Source: Acorus gramineus
Lineage: Eukaryota > Streptophyta > Magnoliopsida > Acorales > Acoraceae
Assembly: GCA_030737835.1 (NCBI GenBank)
Contig: JAUJYN010000087.1
Span: 62,001 to 126,000 of the forward strand
Reading direction: 5' to 3'
DNA length: 64,000 bases
The notes under the pieces were generated by a model, which was not told the DNA's origin, did not search any database, and saw nothing but the letters and a program-made list of their open reading frames with translations. Of the stretch, positions 48,901 to 60,250 are shown piece by piece (the first letter of the stretch is position 1; each line of letters starts with the position of its first letter). The translations under genes and the position numbers were made by a program.

Positions 48901-51722
48901 TCTCAAGAGGATCATCCATCTTCCACTTCCAGCTTTTTCCTACAGGATTTGTGTGGTGCCTCCAACAGAAAACACATTTATTGGCGCATGCCAAACTAGG
49001 GGTTGCTTCCATGCATCTGATTCATTAGAAAGTATAAAAGCATGCATCAGAATCAAATGTTAATAAAATGTAAATGTGCCCACCCCTCCTTTTTTTTTTT
49101 TTTTTTTTTTTTTTGTTTTTTTGGGGGGGGGGGGGGGGGGGGTTGAAGGATCCAAAATATACCCCACAGAAAAACAGAAATTACATTATCATACAAATAC
49201 TTAATGAAAATCGATTGGCACAAAAGAAGAAGAAACTTAGAGAGGAAGCAAGGCCTCTCCTATCACATGATTCACATCTCTATCTGCTCTTATTATATTT
49301 CCTTGACTTATTTTATACTTTATAGTATTTTTTTGATAGACTATATATTCCATTTCAGAAGTTTGCATAAAAAAGGGTGGGCACACCAACTGAATCTTGC
49401 TAATCAATATGGTACTACTCCAAAAGTAGGAGGGCATAAACATCACCTTCTAAGCATAACTGAAGTCCCTAATGAAAGATCAAGGTCAGTTTTCTATGCA
49501 TAAGACATCTTCATCTTGAAAATTTATCATTCCTTGTAAACCAAAACAAACCCTGTGAGGAATGAATCAAGTGAACATTCCTACCTACTTTTTTCCTCAA
49601 TCTTATTCTTCCTTCCAAAATCAATCCCCCACAGAGTGAGTGTGTGTTTTACAAGATTCCCACAATCCCACATCTATTGTGAGCTTTCAAAATTGCAACG
49701 CTTCCTAACTGATCTTCACATAGAGCTTTGTGATGATGAAACAATCTTCACAAAGCTCTAAACTCACAAAGCATGTTTCATCATGTGCCTATATATTCGT
49801 ATTTACTCCAATAAGAGACTTGTCAAGAAAAAGAAGCAACATGAAATCCTTATGTTGCTCCTCAAATCTGCGTGGATAGCTGAGCATTGAACAATGGGAA
49901 GATTTCAGTCAAGATCTTTATTAGGCAACGAGCAGAAAGGCTACACAAAGAAGTTCAACACCTCCCTCAATTTCCAGATCACCATATCCTCATCGGATCC
50001 TCTAAATCAGGCTGGGATTCTTAGACCTCGACCGGGAGGGAAATTCACTTCAACCATCTCATTGCCTCCAGATTCAGCCTCAGTCTTGAGGGAGGATGGA
50101 GGAATTCAGGCAGCTAACATATTTCTTATTTAAAGGGTGGTGGCCTGGCCATATATCTTTCCCTATGTTCATAGATTTATGCTTATTTTACCCAATTAAA
50201 ATACATATATATTCTTAATTTTGCATTTTTGAACTAGTTAGTGAAAATCAGTAGTGACATCTTATTGAGTTGATTAATAGTTTGATTTGATTCAAGTCTC
50301 CTCCCCAACCATAGCCTGCCAATTAATCAGAGATTTGCTGCTAGCCCATACTAATGTCAACGAGAAAATCACACCCCATTAAATGAAGAACTCAAAATTA
50401 TGCAATAACCTAAGTGACCAAATAACCATGATTTCCTCACTTAATTAAACCTCCATTTCAAAATTGCACCTCAAAATATAGAACTATTGTTGTGTAAAAA
50501 ATAAATGGGCAGAAAAAAAGTTACTGAGGGCACAGAGAGATTTAGAAAATTATATAAGGTACAGATGCATAACCTGTGGCTCTCTATGCCATAGAAAGAA
50601 TGCTTGTAGCAACCCCCTCGCCCTCGAAGCTGTGACTTGGTCCACCTACAAAGCTTAACACCACTATGTGAACCTATAATTTTATATCCCTGCCCAAATC
50701 CATGACACTCAAGTTAAAGTTACACAAAACCCGGAGCTCAAGCTCCTAACTCCATTAATACATTGCATTTAACATAACCAATATAAATGCTCTACATGAA
50801 AGGAATTCCAAATTACCTGCTTTTCTAAGCTCGTATGGATAACAGGAGTTACCATCTCCTTCAACCCATTCTCCTCGCCATTCAACACCATCGATTTCAA
50901 CACGCTTGAAGAAGATCTCCTCGACGGACCCTTCCCCGCGATATCCTCCAAATCAACAACCCCCGATTCCTCAACCTCCACATCCTCCTCGGAATCCGTG
51001 CCCTCTTCCTCGTCACCTTCAAAGCCCTCAGCCTCACTCACAACACCCAACCCAGAATCCAAAACCCCACCTTTCAGTACCCCGACTAACCTCTGGCTCC
51101 ACCGCTCAAACTCCACCTCAACCCCACCACCATCCACATCCCCCTCCCCACTCCGCACTACCTCTACCGCCCCAAGCCCCCTCATCCACCCCGACAAGCC
51201 CCTCGCGAAGGCGTTGAACCGCCGCAGCCCGTACGCCCGGCTCCCGACCCCGAACACCGCGAACCGGCACCCCGCGAGGGCGGCGGACCCCACCCTGAAA
51301 TCGGCGGACCCGTCCTCAAGCCACCGCGCGAGGAACCCCGCGTTCCTCGGCGGCTCCCCGTCCACCAACGTGGAGGCGACGAACACGACAAGGGTTTCCC
51401 TGAGGAGGTCGTCCGGCTCGTAGTCCGCCGGGTCGACGAGGTCGAGGTCCAGGCCCTCGGAGCGGAGGAAGGCGGAGAGTCGGGAGGCTAGGGTTTTGGA
51501 GGTCCCGGTCTCGGAAGCGAAGAAGATCTTGCCCCGGCTAGGGTTTGAAGAAATCCCCAAATGAGTTTCGTGTGGAGGCGGGTGGTCGCAAAGAAGGGGT
51601 GCTCTCGGATCTGGATGAGGGGCCGGACAAGGCGGTCTCGTATCTGGATCACAGATCGAGGAGACGAGAGATGGGAGGCGGTCTCCACCGTTGGATCTCT
51701 TTGGATGTGCCTCCACCACCAT
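45917..51722 (-). CDS. TYW1: tRNA wybutosine-synthesizing enzyme 1 (TYW1), eight exons
   Basis: Exons (minus): 50817-51722, 50574-50689, 48841-49016, 48330-48520, 48125-48211, 46499-46656, 46174-46384, 45917-46066. All junctions are GT-AG and in phase; predicted 664 residues. TYW1 is a radical-SAM, flavin-dependent enzyme that makes the tricyclic core of wybutosine from m1G37 of tRNA-Phe, using pyruvate. Residues 65-200 form the flavodoxin-like domain (FASETGTSKTLA phosphate loop). RWTKSQLRGRGGCYKHSFYG precedes the 4Fe-4S motif CANKCVFC (Cys 351, 355, 358). Later landmarks are HCALSLVGEPIMYPE, YVSVDAATKDSLKAIDRPLF, KGVTYCGS and WVDYEKFHDL-like WIDYDKFHDL. The C-terminus ends RYKKERRHGAAALQT. 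The N-terminal 62 residues are proline-rich and do not resemble the hydrophobic N-terminus I recall for Arabidopsis TYW1. An out-of-frame upstream ATG (51730-51732, 27 codons, stop at 51649) overlaps the start and may dampen translation. Exon 1 is GC-rich. Confidence 0.93.
46657..48124 (-). other. TYW1 intron 5 (1.5 kb)
   Basis: AT-rich, no nested gene or clear element. Confidence 0.7.
49017..50573 (-). other. TYW1 intron 2 with T25/G20 homopolymer tract
   Basis: Contains a T run at 49090-49114, a second T run at 49116-49122 and then 20 G at 49123-49142. Nothing else recognised, apart from short open frames (for example 49894-50133) that match nothing I know. Confidence 0.6.
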
Positions 51723-52059
51723 TGGATTTCATGTTAAAGTCCATTTGATCTGCACCATTCAAAACTCATCAAACGGCGAGCATTTAATCCGCACGTAAGT
51801 CTTTGTCCGCATGTCCGCAGCAGACCAAGTTTTATATATATATATATATAGAGGGAAGTGATGGGGTCGTGCACCCCATCCTGCGGCCTACGTAAATAAC
51901 CGTCTGATGTGTGCTCCTCAAATCGAACGGCCGAGATTTTATTTAAAAAAATCTCATCAAACCTGATTACCAGGTCACCCAGTAACCAAATGACCCATCC
52001 ATTCTCTCTCACTTGTCTTCTCTCTCTCATCTCGTTCTCAGATCTGAAAAAAAAAAAAG

Positions 52060-52302
52060 GACCAAAGCACACTCTCTCTCTCTACGCACAACCCTTCTCT
52101 TTCCGAGATCCACCACAGTCCCTCCCGGTGTGACCACCACTCTCACCCCTCTCAGCCACCCTTTCCCGTGTGACCACGACCCCCACCTGAAAAAACCCCC
52201 TCCCCGTGCAATCACCACCCGAGCGGCACCTCCTCCCACCTCCTCTGCGATCACCACCCGCTGCACCTCCTCCCTGTGCGACCACCCCATCTATCAGGTA
52301 TT
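52060..52302 (+). promoter_or_regulatory. Leader-like exon with donor in the left arm (mirrored at 55317-55560)
   Basis: CT-rich start (CACTCTCTCTCTCTACGCAC), then a C-rich stretch built from about five copies of a TGTGACCACC/GCGATCACCACC motif, ending CTATCAG|GTATTG at 52301/52302. Composition and the donor make it look like a 5' UTR exon. No continuous ATG frame is convincing. The mirrored copy points inward from the other side, so the two face each other. Confidence 0.4.
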
Positions 52303-54380
52303 GAAATTTTTTTTTTAATGAAAGTGTTAATTTATTTTCAAATATAGGGTATTTCAGGTTTTTCATATTTATTTTCAGATCTTGGGTTTTTTGAGGTTTT
52401 TCATATTTATTTTCAAATCCAGCAGGGTTTTCATTTTTTTATTTCCAAATCTATGGTGTTTTAGGTTTTTCATATTTCTTTTTCATATATATATGTGTAT
52501 AATGGTTCTGATGGCTTTCTTAGAGGAGCATAGAAACCTTCATTATTAATCACAAGGGGAAACATATGGTAGCTTTAAAATCTGATATTGGAATGAATGA
52601 TTTCTTGAAGATCTAATATTTGAATGAAATATATTTTGCACAGGTGCATAGTAATGAACCCCTTGATCTTTTTGTTTGATTATTTTTATGGAATGTGTTA
52701 CTCATGATTCAGGTTTATTGAGAATTTGACTCACATTTGGTCTTTATATTTCAGTTAAAATGTTTAATGGATTATCAGTCCCTCCTAGTCTTCTTTATTA
52801 TAAATATGTGCTGGCAGATTTGGTTGAATTGGAATGCTGATGTCTATTAACAGAGTTTTTCTTCTTCTCTGAAGTCCAATGAAAGTGAGAGGATAACAAT
52901 ACATGTGATTCATCTATATATTCTTCTCAACGTGATACAACAACTACCTGCTGATTTGGTTGATTAATGATTAAGCTCATGATGATTTTCTCTGTGGATT
53001 GTGTAGATAGTTGATCAGCTTGGAGATGTGTGTTACCTATCATGGAAATATGAGCACACATGTGATCACTAGAAAAGCAAGAAGAACTTTGAACTTCTGC
53101 ACAGCTTTATTGTGAACAACTTATTATTCATGTAGTATCTTGTTGTCTTCAAATCAATGTGAAATGTTTGGTCTTTAGACATGTTGAAATGTTGTTTTAA
53201 TGGTTCAATTGAGTGTTGTTGAACAGGTTTTCATAGTTGAAATGTTGTTGAAATGGTTGGATTGTGAGTGAGGAACCCAAAATAATGATGATTAGTAGTT
53301 GGAGTATTTGTGTTGGATGTTTTTGACTTGATAGACATTCCCTCTTTTTTTTCTTCTCTTCAACTTTGTTCTCTCTCTGTTTATGATTATTTTTATTTGG
53401 CATGGTAATTTAAGAGTTCTCAATTATCTGATAGAAAAGGTTTGCTAGGAGAAGTTGAATATGCAGTGCAGTTTATGCACTGTGCTTGCGTTGTTTTCCC
53501 CATTTGGCTGTGGATTTACATGTATTGTGCTTCAATAATTGATTCATATTAATCCTTTAGATCTTCAGATATCACTCTTTAAATTGAGTTGGTATTGGTT
53601 GTCGTCTATTTATTTATTTATTTTAGAGAGTTCTTTAAGTAAAACAGATGTCTTTAGCTTTTTGCTGTTGTGGATGAGTTATATTCATGTATTGGGTTCA
53701 ACTTCTAAAACTACTGCAGATGTCCAGAAATGCATAATTGTCCCTAAAAGATTGGACACACCTTGTCTATAAAAATCATAACCTGAAGCTTTGCTGTGAA
53801 TCAATTTGACATTCTTCCATTGGAAGGAATCAAGGCACCAATAACAATCTAACACCTTAACAACAAGAAAGTAAAGTAAAGTAAAAAAAAGGAAAAAAGA
53901 GAGAGAACCTGGGCAATAGGGAAAGTCATTGAGTACCTGAAGAGTTCAAACTGAAAATGCATTCAAATTTTGCAACAAATAAAATCATCAAATTACCTAA
54001 CACATACAGGCCTCTATAAAATTCTAGAATGTTCTCAAAAGGAAGGCACAACCAGGCCTCTATACTGACTATCATCAGCAGTTGGAGTTTTTATCCACAA
54101 ACAGACCTCTATAAAAAATACAAACTGCTCAATCAAACTATTTATGAATGAATCTAAGAATTTGTAAAAACATTAACATTTTGCACTCTCAACCACCTAG
54201 TCATTTGATTTAATGATACGTACTCTCAACAACTTATTAGTCATCTGATTTAATGATATGCACTCTCAAACACCTGGAACACTTCAATATGATCTTGGAA
54301 CAAATAGAACAACATCATTCCACAATTTCATTGTATTCATCCATTAAACAATTTTTTTTTTTGGGTAAAAATTGGCCTCA

Positions 54381-54791
54381 TCAGAGGCATATATTATGTA
54401 ACAAAAGATCAAGGGGAAATTGAGGTCCATCACGTACATTCTGAGAGTATACATCTTTAATATCATCTATACATATGTCTAAGCTCTTTGATGATACAAC
54501 ACTTCTCAACGTATCAGCCAAAAACTGAGTATGTTGAGTGATTCGTTTTCTTCTGGCTAACTTTGCTAGTTCTTCAGGTGCACACACAACTTCACGAGAC
54601 ACCTTCCAAAACTGAACTTGCCTAGCAGAAGCCACCATGGACATAATGGTTTTAATAGAGGCCTCAACAAAAGGACCCATTCCATTACCTTGAAAAAGTG
54701 ATATGGATATTTGAGTCATGCATTCCTTCCAATTTGCCCATACCCTGTTTACAATTTGAATTTCATTACTTATCAATAAAGACAGCAGCAT
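54381..54791 (-). CDS. Hypothetical ORF inside the inverted-repeat element
   Basis: ATG (54789-54791) to stop, 136 codons, starting on the innermost bases of the right arm and running into the spacer. The translated sequence looks protein-like (mixed helical composition, FWKVSREVVCAPEELAKLAR), but I do not recognise it. It may be a captured host exon or a piece of an unknown transposon protein. The equivalent position in the left arm (ATGCTGATG...) closes after 12 codons, so the ORF is not symmetric. No splice or promoter evidence beyond the inward-facing leader in the same arm. Confidence 0.3.
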   Translation of the reverse strand: MLLSLLISNEIQIVNRVWANWKECMTQISISLFQGNGMGPFVEASIKTIMSMVASARQVQFWKVSREVVCAPEELAKLARRKRITQHTQFLADTLRSVVSSKSLDICIDDIKDVYSQNVRDGPQFPLDLLLHNICL

Positions 54792-55764
54792 TCCAATTCA
54801 ACCAAATCTGCCAGCACATATTTATAATAAAGAAGACTAGGAGGGACTGATAATCCATTAAACATTTTAACTGAAATATAAAGACCAAATGTGAGTCAAA
54901 TTCTCAATAAACCTGAATCATGAGTAACACATTCCATAAAAATAATCAAACAAAAAGATCAAGGGGTTCATTACTATGCACCTGTGCAAAATATATTTCA
55001 TTCAAATATTAGATCTTCAAGAAATCATTCATTCCAATATCAGATTTTAAAGCTACCATATGTTTCCCCTTGTGATTAATAATGAAGGTTTCTATGCTCC
55101 TCTAAGAAAGCCATCAGAACCATTATACACATATATATATGAAAAACCTAAAACACCATAGATTTGGAAAAAAAATTTTTGAAAAACCCTGCTGGATTTG
55201 AAAATAAATATGAAAAATCTCAAAAAACCCAAGATCTGAAAATAAATATGAAAAACCTGAAATACCCTATATTTGAAAATAAATTAACACTTTCATTAAA
55301 AAAAAAATTTCAATACCTGATAGATGGGGTGGTCGCACAGGGAGGAGGTGCAGCGGGTGGTGATCGCAGAGGAGGTGGGAGGAGGTGTCGCTCGGGTGGT
55401 GATTGCACGGGGAGGGGGTTCTTTTAGGTGGGGGTCGTGGTCACACGGGAAAGGGTGACTGAGAGGGGTGAGAGTGGTGGTCACACCGGGAAGGACTGTG
55501 GTGGATCTCGGAGAGAGAAGGGTTGTGCGTAGAGAGAGAGGGTGTGCTTTGGTCTTTTTTTCAGATCAGTACGAGAGAGAGAGAGAGAAGACAAGTGAGA
55601 GAGAATGGATGGGTCATTTGGTTACTGGGTGACCTGGTAATCAGGTTTGATGGGATTTTTTTAAATAAAATCTCGGTCGTTCGATCTGAGGAGCACACAT
55701 CGGACGGTTATTTACGTAGGCCGCACGATAGGGTGCACGACCGCACGGTCTCACCCCATCACTT

Positions 55765-55806
<42 letters not shown>

Positions 55807-55811
<5 letters not shown>

Positions 55812-57210
55812 CTCACAGTGAAATCCACCCCATCCATTTTACACTTCTCTCTTTGTTTTTCTTCTTCTCCCCGCGCTTGTTTTCTTCCCAACCTTGCATG
55901 TTGGTACATTGTTGGTACTTCCTACAACTTTGTTCAAACTTCTCTCAACTTTGTTGAACATGAGAGTGACGACCTCCCCCTTGACTTAGGCCTTCCTTGT
56001 CTTCCATCCTTCTTGTATTCTGGTTTTTGCCCAATATAATGCAATTTTACCCCGTTCAGCCACTTTACCGGGGTGAGGGGCAGAGCATTTATATATCACT
56101 CTAAATAATTTATTTATTTTTATACCATTAAAAAAAATTAATGAAAAAATGTGTCCTTTTTTAATATTTTTTAACCAAAATAAAATTTAACTATAGTTAA
56201 TTCTTAACGAAGAAGAAAAAATGATAAAAATAACATTAACATAATATTTATCATAATGTAAATAGTTAAATATAATATCCTAATTAATCTATTGTTCTTT
56301 GCAGATCAATAGTGAATCATTCAATATATATTATCATTTTTTTTCTTTTCTTCCAATCAAGATCTATGTTTTTTTCATAAAAAAAAAGGATCTAGAAGTT
56401 CTAGGTCTTTTTTAAAAATTATCATTTTGTAATATATATGTATGATTAATTGTTCTCAACATAATTTTATTTTATTGTCCTCATGTATGTATTAATAATT
56501 TCTATGCCTTTCCTAATAAATAATTTGTATGTTTAATTTTTATTTTTTGAATTTTAGACAAAATTTTGTCATTCTCATGTTAAATTAATATTTTCATTTT
56601 GATAAATATTTTATTTGTTAAGGTAAAAAATGCAAATTAAAAATAAGGGTAATTTGGTCATTTCTTCAAAACGTTAACAGTTTTATTATAAATTAGGATA
56701 GAAGTTAACTAAGATGGTAAATATGCCTAATTTCTACATATTCCAATGATATAAAAATAAATAACTTATATGTAGTATAAAAATAAATAGCATGTTTTTT
56801 TTATGGTATACATAAAAAAAAACCGTTAAAAAATCACAATTGTATTCTATGATACAATTGTACGGATATATATTTAATTTTAACAATGTTAATAAAGCAT
56901 CACATGTTTTAAAGAGGGATAAATTTGGATTGTTGAAAATATGTATTAATTTTAATTAAGTCATTAAAGAATGTGAACATGCGTATTATTGTGGAACATC
57001 ATTGATTTATTTTAAAAAAAGGTTAAAGACATATATGTCCCCGCAAACATGGATAATCTCATATAAGTCTCTATCAAAGTTGGAGCAGACATATAGATCC
57101 CCAAAAACTCACAAAACCCAATTATCATCATTGGGTTAAATTTTTATACAAATTTAACGTAATATTTTTAAAATATTCTATCATCATATAATTGTGCAAG
57201 TATTACAGTC
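55807..57210. other. Intergenic, nothing recognised
   Basis: Very AT-rich after 56090. 55800-56040 has CT-rich leader-like sequence without a recognisable coding continuation. Confidence 0.35.
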
Positions 57211-57217
57211 CTAAACA

Positions 57218-58280
57218 AGGGCGGAGCCAGGAGCAGCCCCCCCCCCCCCCCCCCCCCAAAGCCGCATCAACATAGGGCTGATTATAGCGGGTTATTGCAA
57301 ATTTTTTTTGCATATAAACCCTCAAAAAATTTTATATTGTCAAATACCCCCCATCAACATAGGTTATTAGTGGGCAATTGAAAGGGTTTTTTGCATATAA
57401 ACCTTCAAAAAACCTTATATGATCAAATACCCCCTTTGAAAATCTATTTCCCTCCATTTAAATTTTACATCAATGCTCTTTTAAGGGGTATTTTTGCACA
57501 ATATAAAAAAATTTAAATTTTGTAGCAATACCATTCAGAAGAGGGGTATTGCTGAAAATAGTAATTCATTAGAGTTATTTTGACAAAATGTTAATTGAAA
57601 TTAGTGGGTTTGAAATTGAAAAATATTACATGCAGTCCCATTTGCATCTCAATTAGCATGCATACATTTGATTTTTTTTAAGTGTATACTCATATATAAA
57701 ATATATTAATCTTTTATATAAATAATATACATGTTCATATGAAATAAATGTATATATTTTATTTACATTTTTTGTAATATTGTATATGGAGATAGTGGAA
57801 TATATATTACGTTAACCAAAATTATATACTGCATTAGACGTGACAAATGCAAATAAGTTACAAAACGGACTGAGTGTATTAGCACCCATTATTGGAGTCG
57901 TGGGTGTTTTTTGGGAAAAAAATTGATAAACATTGTTTTCACGGGAATATCGGTGTTTGATTTTGAAGTGCTGAAAAATAACTTATTTGGATGGCTGGGT
58001 AATTTTTTTTTGTTTATTTTGATTTTTCATCATTACTATATTGAGTCTCTTAGATTTTTGAAAGTTAGATTTGAAAATATCTTTCCAAAATATAAGCCTA
58101 ATGAATATCTTTATGTATTTTGTGATCAATTATTTTCTTCAAATTCATATTTTTAATTTATTGAAAGTTCATTTTTTCTATTTTTTATGATGGGAGTAAT
58201 GAGGTTTAAAAAAAAATTTAGATCTTCTTTAAATGATTTTTTATCACTAAATATAGAAAATAAGTAAAAAAAATGACTTT
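57218..58280. repeat. Possible MITE terminus followed by C21 run and AT-rich spacer
   Basis: GGGCGGAGCCAGGAGCAGC at 57219-57237 resembles a common terminus of plant hAT-type MITEs and runs straight into 21 C residues (57237-57257). After it, a motif of about 90 bp repeats imperfectly (ATATAAACCCTCAAAAAA...TCAAATACCCCC near 57313 and 57394). No opposite end found. 57440-58280 is AT-rich and featureless. Confidence 0.4.
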
Positions 58281-58289
58281 TAATATGAA

Positions 58290-60250
58290 TTGATTGTCAT
58301 TATTTCATCATTATCTAATTGTCCTGAGTATCGTAATCATGAGTATTTTTCTGACAAGCTATCATGAATTTCGTAATCGTCAGCGACTATACCAGTACTT
58401 GATGCATCTTTGTCCTGAGTTTGAGGCTATTCATGCACAGATTCTTCGTCGCTCTCCCATCTCTCGATACGATTCTTTTTGAGCTGGTTGCTGAGGAGAC
58501 ACGTCTTCATACTGTTGTCACTCTGCATATTGTTGATCACAAATCTGTGAATAATGCACATCGTCAACACAATCGCTCCACTTGGGTCACTTGCTATTAT
58601 TGTCATAAATATGGACACCTGCAATCTAAATGTCGTAAGCGTGCTCATGACGGTGCTCTCTTATTTATGCACCTTGCACTTCAGCTCCTGGAGCATCCTG
58701 TGCACCAGCGCCTCAGGCACCATCTACAGTTCCTCCACATCGTTCTCAGCCTCGAACTGCATGTGTTGTTGCATCTTATTTTTCTACTGATCCTACAGCA
58801 TATTCTCCCTCTCAGATTACTGAGAGTCTTGCGCAACTCCACCTCCAACAACAACAGCTCCATGACATGCTTCGCTCAGTGACTGGTAGTAATTCATATG
58901 CTTCTACTGCAGCTACAAGTAATCTCGCTTCCTCACGGATTCTTGATTTTGGGGCTTCACATCATATGACTTCTCAGTCATCCTTTATTAGTTGTCCCAC
59001 TCATTTGTTTTTCACTCCTGTTATTCGTACGACAGATGGCACTTCTCTGCATGTATCGAGTTCTGGTTCTCTTGCTGATCTTTCTCATCGATTTTGACTT
59101 CCCAAAGTTTTTCATGTTCCTGGACTTTCATTAAATTTGCTTTCTGTTAGTCAAATTGCTGATCATGATTGTCTCATTACTTTTAATTCTTCTACTTAAT
59201 CTGTACAGGATCGTCATACGGGGAAACAGATTGGGGCAGGCTCTAACACGGTGAGTTCTACTACATGGATCATCTTCATATTCCTTCTTCTTTTGCAGCT
59301 TCTGCTCACTTGATTTCCTCTTCTCCTTCCTCCTTTGATGTCTGGCACCGCCGTCTTGGTCATCTCTCTCCTCCAAGACTTTGTTATCTAATAAGTACTG
59401 GTGTTTTAGGTTTCTTTTTAAAAATTGAGCTTCAACCATGTGTGGGCTGCAAGTTGACAAAACACTTGGCTCTTCCATTTCCTACTAGTAATCACATTTT
59501 TGCTTCTCCTTTTGATCTAGTCCACTCTAATGTTTGGGGTCCCTCCCCTATTCCTTCTAAACAGGGAGTAACCGTTATTATGTTATTTTTATTGATGATT
59601 TTTCTCGCTTTACTTGGATATATTTAATGTATAGTCATTCAGAGTTGTTACCCATCAATAAATCTTTTGCTACAATGGTTGAAACTCAGTTTTCCAAAAG
59701 TATCAAGGTATTTCGCTATGATTGTGGGGGAGAGTATTGCTCTCGTGCTTTTCTTGACTTTCTATCCTTCCAAGGCACTTTACCACAGCTTTCCACTCCT
59801 TATGCTCATCAGCAAAACAGGGTTGCTGAGCGTAAACACCGTCATACCCTCAAAATGACCCGGTCCTTACTCCTCTCTGCTTCTGTTCCTGTTCAGTTTT
59901 GGGGTGAGGCTGTTCTCAGAAGTATGTATCTCATCAATCGCACTCCTTCGTCTATCATCGCTGACATCTCTCCCTTTCAGCGTCTTCATCATAGTCCTCC
60001 CGATTATTCTCGTCTTCATGTTTTTGGATGCACGTGTTTTGTTATACTTCCTCCTCTTGAGCATACCAAGTTGTCTCCTCGTTCAACTATGTGTGTCTTT
60101 CTTGGGTACAGTAATGAGCACAAAGAATATCGATGTTATGACCACGTCACTCGTTGCCTGTGGTTGTTAATTAAATTTATTTTGTACCAAAAAAATTATT
60201 ATGTCAACGCGAGCGGTGTCTCCTTTTGGAAGAGGAGGTGCCCCCTCCGA
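58290..60250 (+). pseudogene. 5' half of a Ty1/Copia retrotransposon (gag-protease-integrase), frameshifted
   Basis: Domains in Copia order on the plus strand: gag (CPEFEAIHAQILRRSP; frame change near 58440; then LFELVAEETRL), a CCHC zinc knuckle (CYYCHKYGHLQSKC), and the protease region with DFGASHHM where DSGA is usual. A stop follows near 59096. Next come the gag_pre-integrase HHCC region (WHRRLGHLSPPR and CVGC) and the integrase core (RYDCGGEY in place of the usual D-N-GGEY, then AERKHRHTLKMTRSLL and FWGEAVLRSMYLINRTPS). Sequence departs from Copia after about 60160-60250. Reverse transcriptase, RNase H and both LTRs are absent. At least four frame breaks are present, so it is inactive. 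Confidence 0.9.

Larger units (their letters stand above)
51852..55768. mobile_element. Large inverted-repeat element with arms of about 0.99 kb
   Basis: Left arm 51852-52845 and right arm 54780-55768 are near-identical in inverted orientation; the spacer is 52846-54779. The termini are AGGGAAGTGATGGGGT and its complement, each abutting a (TA)n tract (51832-51851 and 55769-55806), so the insertion target was probably a TA microsatellite. Each arm runs, inward, from a GTCGTGCACCC-type GC-rich end through CTACGTAAATAACCGTC, a CT-rich leader, a C-rich segment of repeated TGTGACCACC/GCGATCACCACC words and a donor-like CTATCAG|GTATTG, to an AT-rich part and AATTGGAATGCTG. No transposase is recognised. 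Long TIRs and leader capture recall Mutator-like/Pack-type elements, but the superfamily is unproven. Confidence 0.88.

Noticed and set aside
50906..51423. Proline/serine-rich ORFs antisense to TYW1 exon 1
   Set aside because: Same cause: GC-rich coding DNA read on the opposite strand.
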